A stretch of DNA of 64,000 nt. Origin: Stachybotrys elegans (taxonomy: Eukaryota > Ascomycota > Sordariomycetes > Hypocreales > Stachybotryaceae). The position numbers and the translations under genes are program-made. Location of the stretch: NCBI GenBank assembly GCA_020746835.1, contig JAGPNK010000005.1, positions 310,001-374,000 of the forward strand. Direction: 5' to 3'. This document shows positions 42,285 to 52,433 of this stretch, piece by piece. The notes under the pieces were generated by a model. The model saw only the letters and a list, made by a program, of their open reading frames with translations, was not told the origin of the DNA and made no database searches. Position 1 is the stretch's first letter. Every line of letters begins with the position of its first letter.

Positions 42285-44136
42285 ATGTTTCCCTACGCTT
42301 CTATTTTGGGGGGTGCGGCAGCTGTTGGTATCATTTGGCATCTACTATGCCGTCGAGCTGCGGGGTCTCTAAAGCTTGACATGCCGCTCGTTGAGTTTGA
42401 TGGCGACAACGCTCCTCATCGGTACAAATCCGAAGTCTGGAAGCTGTTGCAAAGAGGCTATAACGAGGTACCATGGCCTCAGTGACCCTTTGGGCGTGTA
42501 ATTGCAGCACTGACACCAATCATCGTAGCATCTCAAGCGCGGGGAGCCTTTCTGCATCCGCAACATTGTTAATGCTGATCGGAAGATCGTCCTGCTCCCC
42601 CTCAGATACCTGGCGGAAGTAAGGGCCGCGCCGCAGAACAAGCTGAGTCTGCCTGCTCACTTAGATGCAGTAGGAGCATTTCGGCCACAGTATCGAGATG
42701 CAACTCGCTAATTTCTCTAGATTGCCATTCCTCAGCATGTGTATGGTCCATCCATTACGGAGGAGGTTCAGCATACGGCAAGACTGGACCTCAATCGAGC
42801 TATCAGTAGGACTTTTACTTGTTCTATTGAATCTTGTTGACAGGAACCACTGACAATCTCTTCCAGACGACCTCGTCGAGCCACTTCAAAGACAATGTGC
42901 TACTGCTGCTGCATCGGTGATTCCAGATTGTCCCGGTGCGTAGCAAGACAAACACCATGCCCAGAGTACTTGGCTAATGTTGTTGGTAGATTGGAAACCA
43001 ATTCACCCCTATCCCATCATCCTCCAACTCTTTGCCCGCATGTCATCTCGGGTAATGGTTGGTCAGGACCTGTGCGGCGATGAATGGCAAAAGCTATCGC
43101 TTCAGTACATGAGCGCCATCCTAGCCATCCCCAGTATCGTGAAGAAACAATACCACCCCTGGTTCTATTGGCTTGCTAAGTACACCAGCACTGACGTAAA
43201 GAACGTGTGGAAATTCCGGAAACAATGTGCCGATTACATCCATGACACACTGGAAGCCCGCCATGCAGCTTTTGATGGGGATGCAGAGGCGATGCAGGCA
43301 GATAGGCCCAATGACTTTATTCAGTGGCTTATGGAAGAGCATAGAGCAAGGGGGAACAGAGCCACCGCTGATCAAGTCGTGCAAAATATCTTCATCACAA
43401 TGGTCGCCTCCATCCACAGCTCTGCAAGCCTTGCACTGTCCGTGCTATATGATCTCCTAGATCATCCCGACACTCTTGAGGAAATTCGACAAGAAATATC
43501 GAAAACAAAAGAGCGTTTCCTTGGCCAATCAAGAGTCTGGACACGTCAGGCCTTAGGGGAACTTCAGGTCCTTGATAGTGCAATGCGGGAAACCTTGCGC
43601 GTCCACCCCTTCACAGAAGGTATTTCATTTTCCTTTTCTTCACAGTCTGCGAGAAATCTTCCTCATCAGCCTCATAGCCATTCAGCATTTGCTAATATGT
43701 TCCTGCTGCTTCAGTGACTGTTCAACGACTTGCGGTAGTTGACTACACCTTTGCGGATGGTCGACAGATCCCAGCAGGAACTCAGGTTGCATTTACCAGT
43801 CTTCAACACAGCCTTGATCCAGATGTTCATCCAGACGCTCATATATATGATCCCAAACGATGGCTGAAGAGACGTGACGAGGTCAACTATCAGGGGTTTC
43901 ACTTCCCTGCAACGTCTGATGACTGGATCAACTGGGGAAGCGGCTCCCACGTTTGTCCTGGTCGATTCCTGGCCGACGTGACGCTGAAGCTCATATTTGT
44001 TCAGCTTTTGAGCAGCTATGAGATTAGATATCCCGGTGAAGTTCAAAAACGCCCTGCAGATAAGTGGGATAATTTCTCAATCCTCCCAGATATGACAGTG
44101 CCTCTTCTATTCAAGGAGCTTTCAAGCACTACATAG
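42285..44136 (+). CDS. Cytochrome P450 monooxygenase (P450-3)
   Basis: Six exons, 42285-42467, 42529-42669, 42721-42805, 42867-42935, 42990-43619 and 43715-44136, give 509 residues. Introns are GT..AG. The second (51 bp, branch-like GCTAAT) is the least certain, and its removal shortens the region before HVYGPSITEEV. The N-terminus (MFPYASILGGAAAVGIIWHL) is a membrane anchor. ExxR is in RETLRVHPF, and the haem loop is WGSGSHVCPGRFLA with Cys450. The K-helix, meander (YDPKRWLKRRDE) and C-terminus are complete. It resembles fungal secondary-metabolite P450s by length and motifs. It is tail-to-tail with an SDR gene 75 bp away. The two may act on one substrate. I see no core synthase nearby, and the triterpene locus is 31 kb to the left. 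Confidence 0.88.
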
Positions 44137-44211
44137 GCTGCATAGCATAAAGATTTCATCTATGGAGTTCTAAATAACTACCTCAACTTCCGCGCCCTCT
44201 CCATTGAATGC

Positions 44212-45274
44212 CTAGATCTCCCCTGTACCAACAGCCTTGCGCAGGATTTCACGAATCTCCTGCCATGTTTCATGGTACAACTCGCTACCACGCCCACTGG
44301 CGAGAAGCTCACTCGGTCTAATTGTATACGCGTTAGAACGAACTTTCTCTTGTAGAGTATCTTCGTGGGTTCGCCACTTACTCCTGAAGCTGATCATTGG
44401 TCCAGAGCCGACCATTGCTTTCGGGTCCCAGTGCAGTTGCGCCAACTATCGTTCTGGATCCTTGCTCGGCAGATCGGCCAAATATAAAGTAAATGATGTT
44501 CATGACCATCCTCGCAGCTAAGGGCAGCTTGGAGGCCATGTTCGTCTTGCACAATCCTGGACAGCTTGCGTTGACAACAACTCTGTCCTCAAGACCTTGT
44601 TGCTTGACGATGTTGACGAGACCCTGGACGACATACCACGACGCCAGCTTGATAAGGAAGTACTGTCTGTCTCTGTTCCATTTTTTCTTGTCTTCGAGTC
44701 TCTGAACAAGAGATTGGCTCGGTGGAAGCTCCTCGCTCCTCACCTCAAAGGCTGCAATGCTGTTCAAATGCGTCATGTGTGGGACAAACGAATCGTCCTG
44801 CAGTCGCGCAGTTTCCATCAGCTTAGGTAGCAAGAGCAAGCCCATAAGCGCCATTGATAAAACATTGACTTGCGTAGACGTTTCGTGTCCCTCAGGACTG
44901 TGGTCATATTCGAGAGCTACCATGCCAGCTGCGAGGACCACCACATGCAAGCCGGGAACCCGAGTCTTAACACGGTGGCAAAAGGCTTTGACAGAAGCAA
45001 AACTCGCTAGCTCGACCGGTTCAATGATGAATATGTCAGAAGAGCAACCCGTGCGTTGAATAATTTCTGCCTTGGCCTTCTCTCCATTCTCCACGGTCCT
45101 AGTAGCCAATATCAGCGGCGAGGCACCCAGCGCAGCATACTTGACAGCTGATTCATGGCCTAGTCCTGAGTTGGCGCCGGTGACCAGTACTGTTCTGCCC
45201 TTGAATGAGACATCCTTTCCCAGCTCAGCAGGGGGGTGGCGTGCCCAGTAGAACTGCGTCCTGAAGGATGACAT
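44212..45274 (-). CDS. Short-chain dehydrogenase/reductase
   Basis: Two exons, 45274-44382 and 44317-44212, encode 332 residues. The 64-bp intron has GT..AG ends with a TTCTAACG branch sequence. Splicing continues the frame past a stop in the unspliced reading and adds the usual C-terminal helix (ETWQEIREILRKAVG). The N-terminal Rossmann motif is TGANSGLG after GRTVLVTG. The active-site YxxxK is Y-F-L-I-K in RQYFLIKLASW, and the catalytic serine is in THLNSIAAF. A hydrophobic PLAARMVMNIIYFIFGRSAE segment suggests membrane association near the C-terminus, as in many fungal SDRs of this size. It would reduce a ketone or oxidise an alcohol with NAD(P)(H). It is tail-to-tail with P450-3, making a functional pair plausible. 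Confidence 0.87.
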
Positions 45275-46126
45275 TGTACAATGCGTGTGTCTCTGGCAAA
45301 GTGCCCTTGCTTTAGAAGTGAAGATGGGAGGCGAATAAAATCAGTCTGGAGTTGACTAAGTGGCAGGGTAGTAGATATTGGTTTGAGTGTCCCGTCTGTA
45401 CGTATTTCATTACTTGCAGCAGTTCAACCATGACTCTTCAGGCTCCGAACAACCGCCCTTTCAATTTAAATGCCGTGCTCAAGCGTTCACCTCGCAGCGT
45501 ACCCCTCGTCGGTTGCCGCCCCTTCCGACCAATGTTGGTTGGGCCATACTACGTTTCCGTCAGACGGAGGCTGGTGTTGGCTGCAACTGCCTGAATATCC
45601 CTGTCACAGGCGGTCAACTTACTCAGCGTTTGGCCTATCCTTTGCATGGCGGTAAAATGTTGGTATGCTGGCAATTGGGGGCTATTAGCATGGAAAGCCT
45701 GCCGAAGCACTAACAGTTCCAAAGTCGGGTCAATCAATGGAGGCAAGTACTGATGCCAGAGTTGGCTGCGTGGTGACGAGAGACAGGCCGATCCTCCAAA
45801 AGATAACGAAGATGATGGGGGGCCGGTGTGCCACGTCCAGACTGTTTCGAGGTGAACGTCTCGCTCTCATCGCGAGTTGGTTTTGCCATAAAATTGCATC
45901 CACTCCTCCACCCATACTCACTGCCACTTTAGCATAAAATTGGACATACTCTTTAGGGCAGCTCCGCATAGCTGATCTTCCCCCGATTATTCTGTCATTA
46001 CCCTAACGTGGCGTGCTTATATCACATCAATTCAATGGCAATGTTGCTTTTGATGTATCCATGTATGATAATGAAATGAGCTATGCAGCTTAAGGTGGAA
46101 GAAGAAGCAGAGGGACAAGTATTTAA
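45275..46126. other. Intergenic, nothing recognised
   Basis: Only short frames without recognisable content. It contains the SDR promoter and ends at the MITE. Confidence 0.45.
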
Positions 46127-46382
46127 CTATCCCTTTAAGTGTGCGGGAGGAGCAAACTGGTCACTAACAGCGATATTAGCCAATAACCAAGAGAAGAGAA
46201 AAAGATACTTATTTATTCAATAATATCCTACCTTAGTACTAAGTATCTCTAGCTACTGCTTCAGTACCTCTTTGACCCTTCTAGCTAGGCTAGCAAGACT
46301 GTAGCTTCTGTGTACGTGGGGGCTGATTCAGCAGGTATGGGGCAGATACAAGCTTGCTCCTCCCGCACACTTAAAGGGATAG
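46127..46382. mobile_element. MITE with perfect 29-bp terminal inverted repeats and TA flanks
   Basis: The arms 46127-46155 (CTATCCCTTTAAGTGTGCGG then GAGGAGCAA) and 46354-46382 are perfect inverted repeats. TA occurs at 46128-46129 and 46380-46381, so the likely element is 46130-46379 (250 bp) between TA target-site duplications, as expected for Tc1/mariner-type non-autonomous elements. The interior is AT-rich and non-coding. It ends 8 bp from the stop codon of the HeLo-AAA gene, so it probably forms part of that gene's 3' UTR. Confidence 0.85.
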
Positions 46383-46389
46383 GCATCTC

Positions 46390-49300
46390 CTACTCTGATT
46401 CCGATCCACTTGAAAACCCTGCAGCTGACCAACTGGATCTCGTTTCCCTCTTCTTCGACTTGAGAGCCTGCTGTTGGCGCTTCAGCTTGGCAATCTGGAG
46501 CTGGATCTCCAACTCCTGCACTTCCAAGTCGTAATCGCCGTCCTCCTGCTTGACTCTCCGGGAGCCTTCCTTCACACGCCTCGACACAGTGCTTCTCTCT
46601 GACACTACGTCGGAAGAAATATCGGACATGCCAAGGGAAGATCTGGGTGCAACATTTGTACCAGACGTGTAGGACCAGTTATCTGAAGAATACGCTGTCG
46701 GTGGCCGCTTCGTAGGCACCAACTCCCGTGTTGCCTGAGGAGTCTCGGCGAAACCGTGAACTGCGTTGATATACTCGGTAAACACCCGGCTGGCACCCAT
46801 GACAGCCTTGAAATGTCGAGTCTTGAGATTAACCGTCTCTCTTCCGGTGCGCCTCGCTTCTTCTCGTGCCAACGCCATTGCTGTATCAATACAGTTGCGG
46901 ATCTGCCGGCCATTCCACTGGTCCTGTTCTGACCCTCGAAACTGATCTTTCGCGAATTCAAGAATTGCAGCTCTGTCGAAGGCAACATTGCTCTGGCCCG
47001 CCTTCAGTCGGGAGAGGAAGTTTTCCCACAGCCGCACGGCCGCTTCTAAGCTCAGCTGAGGATAGAAGAGAGAGAGGTGGATGCGGGATTGCATGGCTTG
47101 ATCAAATACTCCAACCCGGTTTGTTGTTAGCACTAAAATTCCGGAGAAGTAGTCAAGAGCAGTTATAAAAACTGATCACCAGTTAGCTTTAGCCTAGAAG
47201 ACGCTTAGCAATGAGCATACCTGAGGTTATGTTGTTTCCTTCCCGGTCATTTTTCGTCCTTTGCGAGACAAGCACATCCACATTGTCTATGACAAGAATG
47301 CAACCCCATCGCTCAGCCAGTTTCAGAAACTGGGTAAGCCTTTGTTCCATTTCCAGAGCTGTGCCTACAAGGTCTGCAGCTCTGACCGAGAAGAGAGGTT
47401 TGTTCAACCGGGCCGCCAGAATCTCTGCTGTGGTTGTTTTGCCTGTTCCCGGGGCACCGTGAAGCAGTATCAACTTTCCACTACCCCTTCCCTTGACCAC
47501 ATCACCTGAGTACTCATTCTCCGTACCAGAGCTCTGAGCCTGCATCAAGGCGGACAGCATCGAAATGTGGTCATCAGGTAATACCAGATGGTCGAACCCT
47601 TCGCTAGACACGATTGCGGGCGTGAGAAAGTCAACGTTCAGGGGGTACCACCTGCGGGCCTGCAGTGAGAACGCACACACCCGGGAGGGGAGCAGCATGA
47701 GCTGCAGGTCCGTTAGTAGTCTCCCCTGCAGTTTTATTAAGCTTCTGGATGAGCGAATGAATTTGTCCCTCAAGTGAAGATCGAGGATCAGGTCGTCGAA
47801 AACGTCCGTGCATGACTTGCAGCCAGGTCTGGAGCAATCCACACTTTCAAAGACTTCCCTTTTGTCGCCGAAGGTCGGCCTAGAGATGATGCCTCCACCA
47901 AATGAAGGATTCCAGTTGCAGCCAGAAGTTCGACACTGCTCGATGGCTGTAACATGGTCTATGATCACCTCTCCATCCAGCTACAATAACAGTTAGTCTC
48001 GAGTCTTCCTTCCTGGCCGACATCTATCACGTACCAGTTCTTGACTGTTTTGTCGGGAGCACAACTCGCAGTTATGACGGTGATTTGAGTCCCACTCCTT
48101 CAGGATCGGCCCATTGTAAAAATAACGACCCTTCTCTGTGTATTCGTTGAATTGTTTACCACGAGAGACGAGGTAGTGAAGGTCCTCTTCAGTGGGAAGG
48201 CACACAGGTAGAGACGATATCTCGCGCTTCCCGCTGAATTCCGAAATTACAAACCTCTGTGGTCTCGGTCCGTATGAAGTGCCATCAAAGTCCATGTAAA
48301 AGCAGTCGATGACAAAGTCCGTATATGTCCGCGACGACATGACACCGAATCCGTCCTGGGAGGCTTGTTTCCACTCTTCTGGAGTCTCAAAGCTCTCGCT
48401 TTTGGAGTGGTTATCAGTGTCAATGATTGGACGGCCGCCAGTGACGTGCAGAATTTGGTATGCCCGGAGGTTCTTCTCAAACCCTGGATCATGAGACACG
48501 ATGACAGTACCTGGCTGAAAGATCAACCACAAGTCTTCGAACTCGATGCTCTGCAGGCTCTTGTCTCGCAATTGCTCTCGGATCTGGAATATTTGCTGCA
48601 TGTAATTTTCCATGAACTGAATGAGGCACTGCATTTCTGCAGCAAGTGCTTCTGTTCTTTCAATCTCCGATCCTTTACTTTCGTCTTCGGTGGCTTTGTC
48701 GACGATTTCATGATCTCCAGACTCAGCAACAACGGGCTGCTCACGATCTCGGCGTTCGGTCAACTCTTGCAGCTTATACTGAAGGTCTGCATAGTAGTGA
48801 CTCAGCTCGGTCTCGTAAGCAATGAGCGGTTTGAATGGATAGACCAGAACATTCTGCTCTACTGAAAATTTGTACGAGGTGATCTTCCGTAGAACATTGA
48901 TGAGTTTTCTCGAGTTTATGGCCAGACGGACCGCTCTTTCGCCCCTCTCGGAATATGTGTCGCCAGTCAGAGTGTTTGTCCTCGAGAGGGGCTGAATGCC
49001 ACCCAGGGGTTCTGACAAGGTGCTGGAAGAAGCAGTGGCCACGACGAGTGACTTCAGCCATGGGACGAACCCTGCCCTTGTCTTGACTTTGCGCCATTCT
49101 GATAGGGGCACGCGAGTAATTCCGACTTCTTGAGCATCCCCTCCTGTCTCATCTTCAGGGATTGTACTAATCGACGGCGTGTGTCTCATAGAAGCCATAG
49201 AAACGCTGTCATCAAACTCCAATGGCTGGTTTGCGACTGACTGAGCCTTAACTCTTAACAGTCGACGGCTGACAGCATGAGAGATCAAATCGTCATTCTC

Positions 49301-50003
49301 GTCATCACAGGCACTCGCGGCGGCAATAGCCTCAAGACTCGGCTCGTCGTCAATGAGCTCCATTTCGTACTCGACAATGAGGCGCTGGGTGTCGGTGACT
49401 CCCATGTCGTCGGTGAATTTGGTCAGATCGTCAACCAGATTTCTCAGGTTCTGAACCAAGCTGTCGAACTTGTCCTTGTCATCGACGGCCCAGCGCATGG
49501 TGCCGGCGATTTGCGATTTTCTCTGGAGACTTGTGTTCCAGAAAGACTTTGTGCTTTGGAAAGCCTTGGAGAAGGCGCTTGATCCAGGCCCTTCAATCAT
49601 CTTTGAGCCGACGGGCGCTCGATGGACCTTGAGACCATATTGCTGCTTCAGGTTGTCGCCGTTTGTGAGCAAGTTCCGAATCCTGTCCAACGTCTCCTCT
49701 ATCCGTCTGTTGCGCGCATCTTGGAGCAGGTCATCAAATCTTGAGTGTCGAGGGTCAGAATATGCTCGGATAATTGGCGTAGCTTGAGTGCAAGTACCTG
49801 GCATTTGTCCGTTCTGGGTCCATGAAGCCGCAGGCCTTGCCCCAAGCCATCAGATGAAACTGCTGGTTGTCCAGCATAGTTTGAAACAACTCATAGTCGC
49901 GATCCCGGGATTGATAGACCTGAACAAACTTGAAGCAGTCCACGCAAGTGCTGAAAAGGCCCGCCAAGGAAACAAATCCTACGGCTAGGCCTGCTGCCTC
50001 CAT
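46390..50003 (-). CDS. HeLo domain-DUF7025-AAA+ ATPase fusion protein
   Basis: Four exons, 50003-49798, 49739-48035, 47980-47221 and 47171-46390, give 1150 residues. ATG 50003 begins MEAAGLAVGFVSLAGLFSTC, the typical HeLo start; an in-frame ATG seven codons upstream is possible. Residues 1 to about 210 match the HeLo (prion-inhibition and propagation) domain, including LLTNGDNLKQQYG. The middle holds a DUF7025-like region (FDGTSYGPRPQRFVISEFSG). The AAA+ module follows: Walker A GAPGTGKTT at 812-820, Walker B ILVIDNVDVL with D869-N870, sensor-1 VLTTNRVG and an arginine finger in SRIHLSL. The C-terminus has a short coiled coil (QELEIQLQIAKLKRQQQALK). HeLo domains act as membrane-targeting death effectors in fungi (HET-S type). 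The AAA+ half suggests a nucleotide-driven sensor. Asn replaces the usual Walker B Glu. Confidence 0.85.
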
Positions 50004-50374
50004 GATGTTCCGAGCAATTGGCACAGGTGTCTCGATTTTCTTCGCAAGTACGACAGGCGACGATGAGGGGAAGCTGAAGAAAAGGATGCAGTGGCATGCT
50101 TATATTGGGCTCCAGGCAGCGGCCCAGAATGGATACTGGGTAGCTACGCATCCTACGTGGCTAAGCGTGCTGGCGTATAGACGTGGAGATCGCTTGGCAA
50201 ATGGGGCTTCAAGCAAGTGAAGAGGGGCAATCTCGTGAAATGTGCTGTCACAGACAAACTCGTGAAGGTGAATAAAAATCAGCTTCTCAAGTTTTCACAT
50301 TGGGAATGAACAGGATGTCTCTTGTCTAAGTATGTTAAATTTCATCCCAACTTAGAAGATAAACCAGTAGGCCG

Positions 50375-50592
50375 GAGGGCAGAGAGCGTATCTTATAGAC
50401 GTCGAAGCCCCAACGAGTTCCTAACCAATTGTGATGGCTAGAAAACTTTAACACTAGCATTGCTACAGTCATAAGCGTTAAGCTAATCGAATGTTATAAC
50501 TAATTATTATTTATTGATTTGGTATTGTCTTTATGGGCGTCCTTGAAGTCACTGGTCTGTATCCTGTTGGGGCACACGAACAGGAAATCCTA
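50375..50592 (-). repeat. Dispersed repeat family R1, copy 5 (reversed, internally deleted)
   Basis: On the minus strand it starts GGATTTCCTGTTCGTGTGCC and continues GATACAGACCAGTGACTTCA. It reaches TTGGTTAGGAACTC and then jumps to GTTGGGGCTTCGACGTCTAT, the far end seen in copy 2. Its first 40 bp encode the last residues of the adjoining membrane protein gene. Confidence 0.7.
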
Positions 50593-52433
50593 CATAAACC
50601 AGTAGGGCTATTAAGAGGGCGACCGATAGCCAAAGAGCCCCTGCGACATCACATAGAGCAGCTTGCAGCAGCCGTGCTTGTGTATGCAAATCGTTTCCCC
50701 GGGTTTCCAACGCTTGTGCCGATGTCTGAGTGCTTGAGTGCTGCCGAATAACCCCTGCCTGGCGCTCCAAATCCATCCCTCGTCGGAAAACACTTGTCAT
50801 GCCGCCGTTCTCAGTCTCGCAAAGCGGGTTCTCTATGTCATGCTGGAATTGCGACGAGTTCACAGAAGCCGGCAACGGCGACTGACCAGCCACAGCACAA
50901 ATGCTTGTCCCAGGTGCGACAGTGGATACACCGTTAAACTGTTTTACCGAAGATCCTCTCACGGTGGCATTAGGCCGAGAGTCTCTCGACTTGTCAGTGC
51001 CAACCCAACCTATGCCGAGAAGACAGTTATGTCACAGACTTACCTTCGAGGCTCTGCACGACGGAAAGCATGGGCAATATCAGTAGCAGCATGGGCAGAA
51101 TCTGGCCGAAACCCCAATCTCTCTCGCTGCCAATCATTGCCTTGCTCTTCTCTGCCGCCATTTGAAGATTATCGATGCCAATATTGGCAAATAGGAGAAT
51201 GATGAAGACACGCAGGATAGTGGCCAAATTAGAGGTCAAGATGCCGCCAATAGCAAAGACCAAGATAAGAACTATCCATAAAACAACCTCTGCCACGAGT
51301 GTAATATATCGGGCGACCACTCCTCGGCATTGAATTGTCTGTGTATCTTTCCATGACGGCCGGGGCAAGTGCAATTGCTCGAGTGGCTGCCCTCGGCAAT
51401 GGCGGAGATGTGATAGGAGAATGACCAAGAATGCAAACGGCCATCCAATACGCTTACTGAGTAGCTCGATAAGCCTTTTGATCCTCTTGGAATAGCTCCT
51501 GAGGGCATCAAGCGTCGCCCAAGCGATGATAAGCTGCTCCAGCAACAGCCCGATCCAGCCTGCAGCAGTGGAGATGCGCGCTGGGTCGGCCCATATGCAC
51601 TGAGTCGACAGGCCCAGTACGGCGAGGAAGTGATCGTTATGGATTATAACATTAGACACACCAAGCAGGGGCCAGAAGCAAAAGATGAGGGCGCCACGCC
51701 AAGCTCCTGACAGTGCGTTGTGCCGAGCGTCTAGGCGCACGACCTGGGCGGCCAGTTGGTGGACGCTAAAGGAGATCCAGGCGAGCCAGTATACGATACC
51801 GAAATGATACTGCGTCATGGAGCAGTGTTGTATATAGCTGACCAAGAGAAGGCCAATGCCGATGGCGAGCTGCTGGTCGCTGATGGTCTGGACACAAGCT
51901 GCGAAGCCACGGCCGATGGCGAGCTGCTGGTCGATGATGGTCTGGCCACAAGCTCCGAAGCCATGAAGAAAGCGCCACCGCTGGGGCGATGATGAATCTA
52001 ACTGTGGCCGTGACCGCGTGAGATGTTCTCGCGAGAAGAACAGGCCGGCGAGGCGTCGTCGAATGGACTGGATGAGAAAAAGCACCTTCATATCGAAGAT
52101 TCCTGACTTCCACGATGGTTCTAGAACGTAAACGAAGAGAACGACTGCAAAGGAGAACCAGGCGGATAGCCGGGTCGCCAGGATAACCTTTGAGGCGGGG
52201 ACAGGTAAATTAGTCACAAGAGTCAAGTTTCGAGCTGGAACCTACCCCAACTCCAGCCTTTCTCGAGCTGTTAGCTATGAAGTTCCCGCAGAACGTGCGG
52301 GTGATGGGCAGAGCAAAAGGGTCAAGGGCATGATGATGCTCACCACATCGGGATTCGCGTCAAATGGTTTCTGCTGGATGAGATAGTGGTCGAACTTGGC
52401 GCATTCTCGACCAGCCTCTTTGCATGAACTCAT
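50549..52433 (-). CDS. Fungal polytopic membrane protein with 12-bp microexon and repeat-derived C-terminus
   Basis: Exons 52433-52344, 52257-52246, 52187-51044 and 51009-50549 give 568 residues. The second exon is only 12 bp (AGVG), but it is needed to rebuild NPDVAGVGVILATRLSAWF, the conserved 'NPDxxGxGVR' start of a fungal membrane family. The WRFLHGFGACGQTIIDQQLA region and about six later helices also fit that family. Residues encoded at 51860-51967 contain an 18-residue duplication (GFGACGQTIIDQQLAIG / GFAACVQTISDQQLAIG). The C-terminal exon is a polar tail with one more hydrophobic helix (LWLSVALLIALLVYV). It then runs into R1 copy 5, which supplies GFPVRVPQQDTDQ and the stop. Function is unknown, and no enzymatic motif is visible. 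Confidence 0.65.
51860..51967. repeat. 54-bp tandem duplication within a coding exon
   Basis: Two adjacent 54-bp units share GATGGCGAGCTGCTGGTCG and GATGGTCTGG(A/C)CACAAGCT, differing at about five positions. The duplication adds 18 residues in frame to the membrane protein encoded on the minus strand. Confidence 0.8.
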
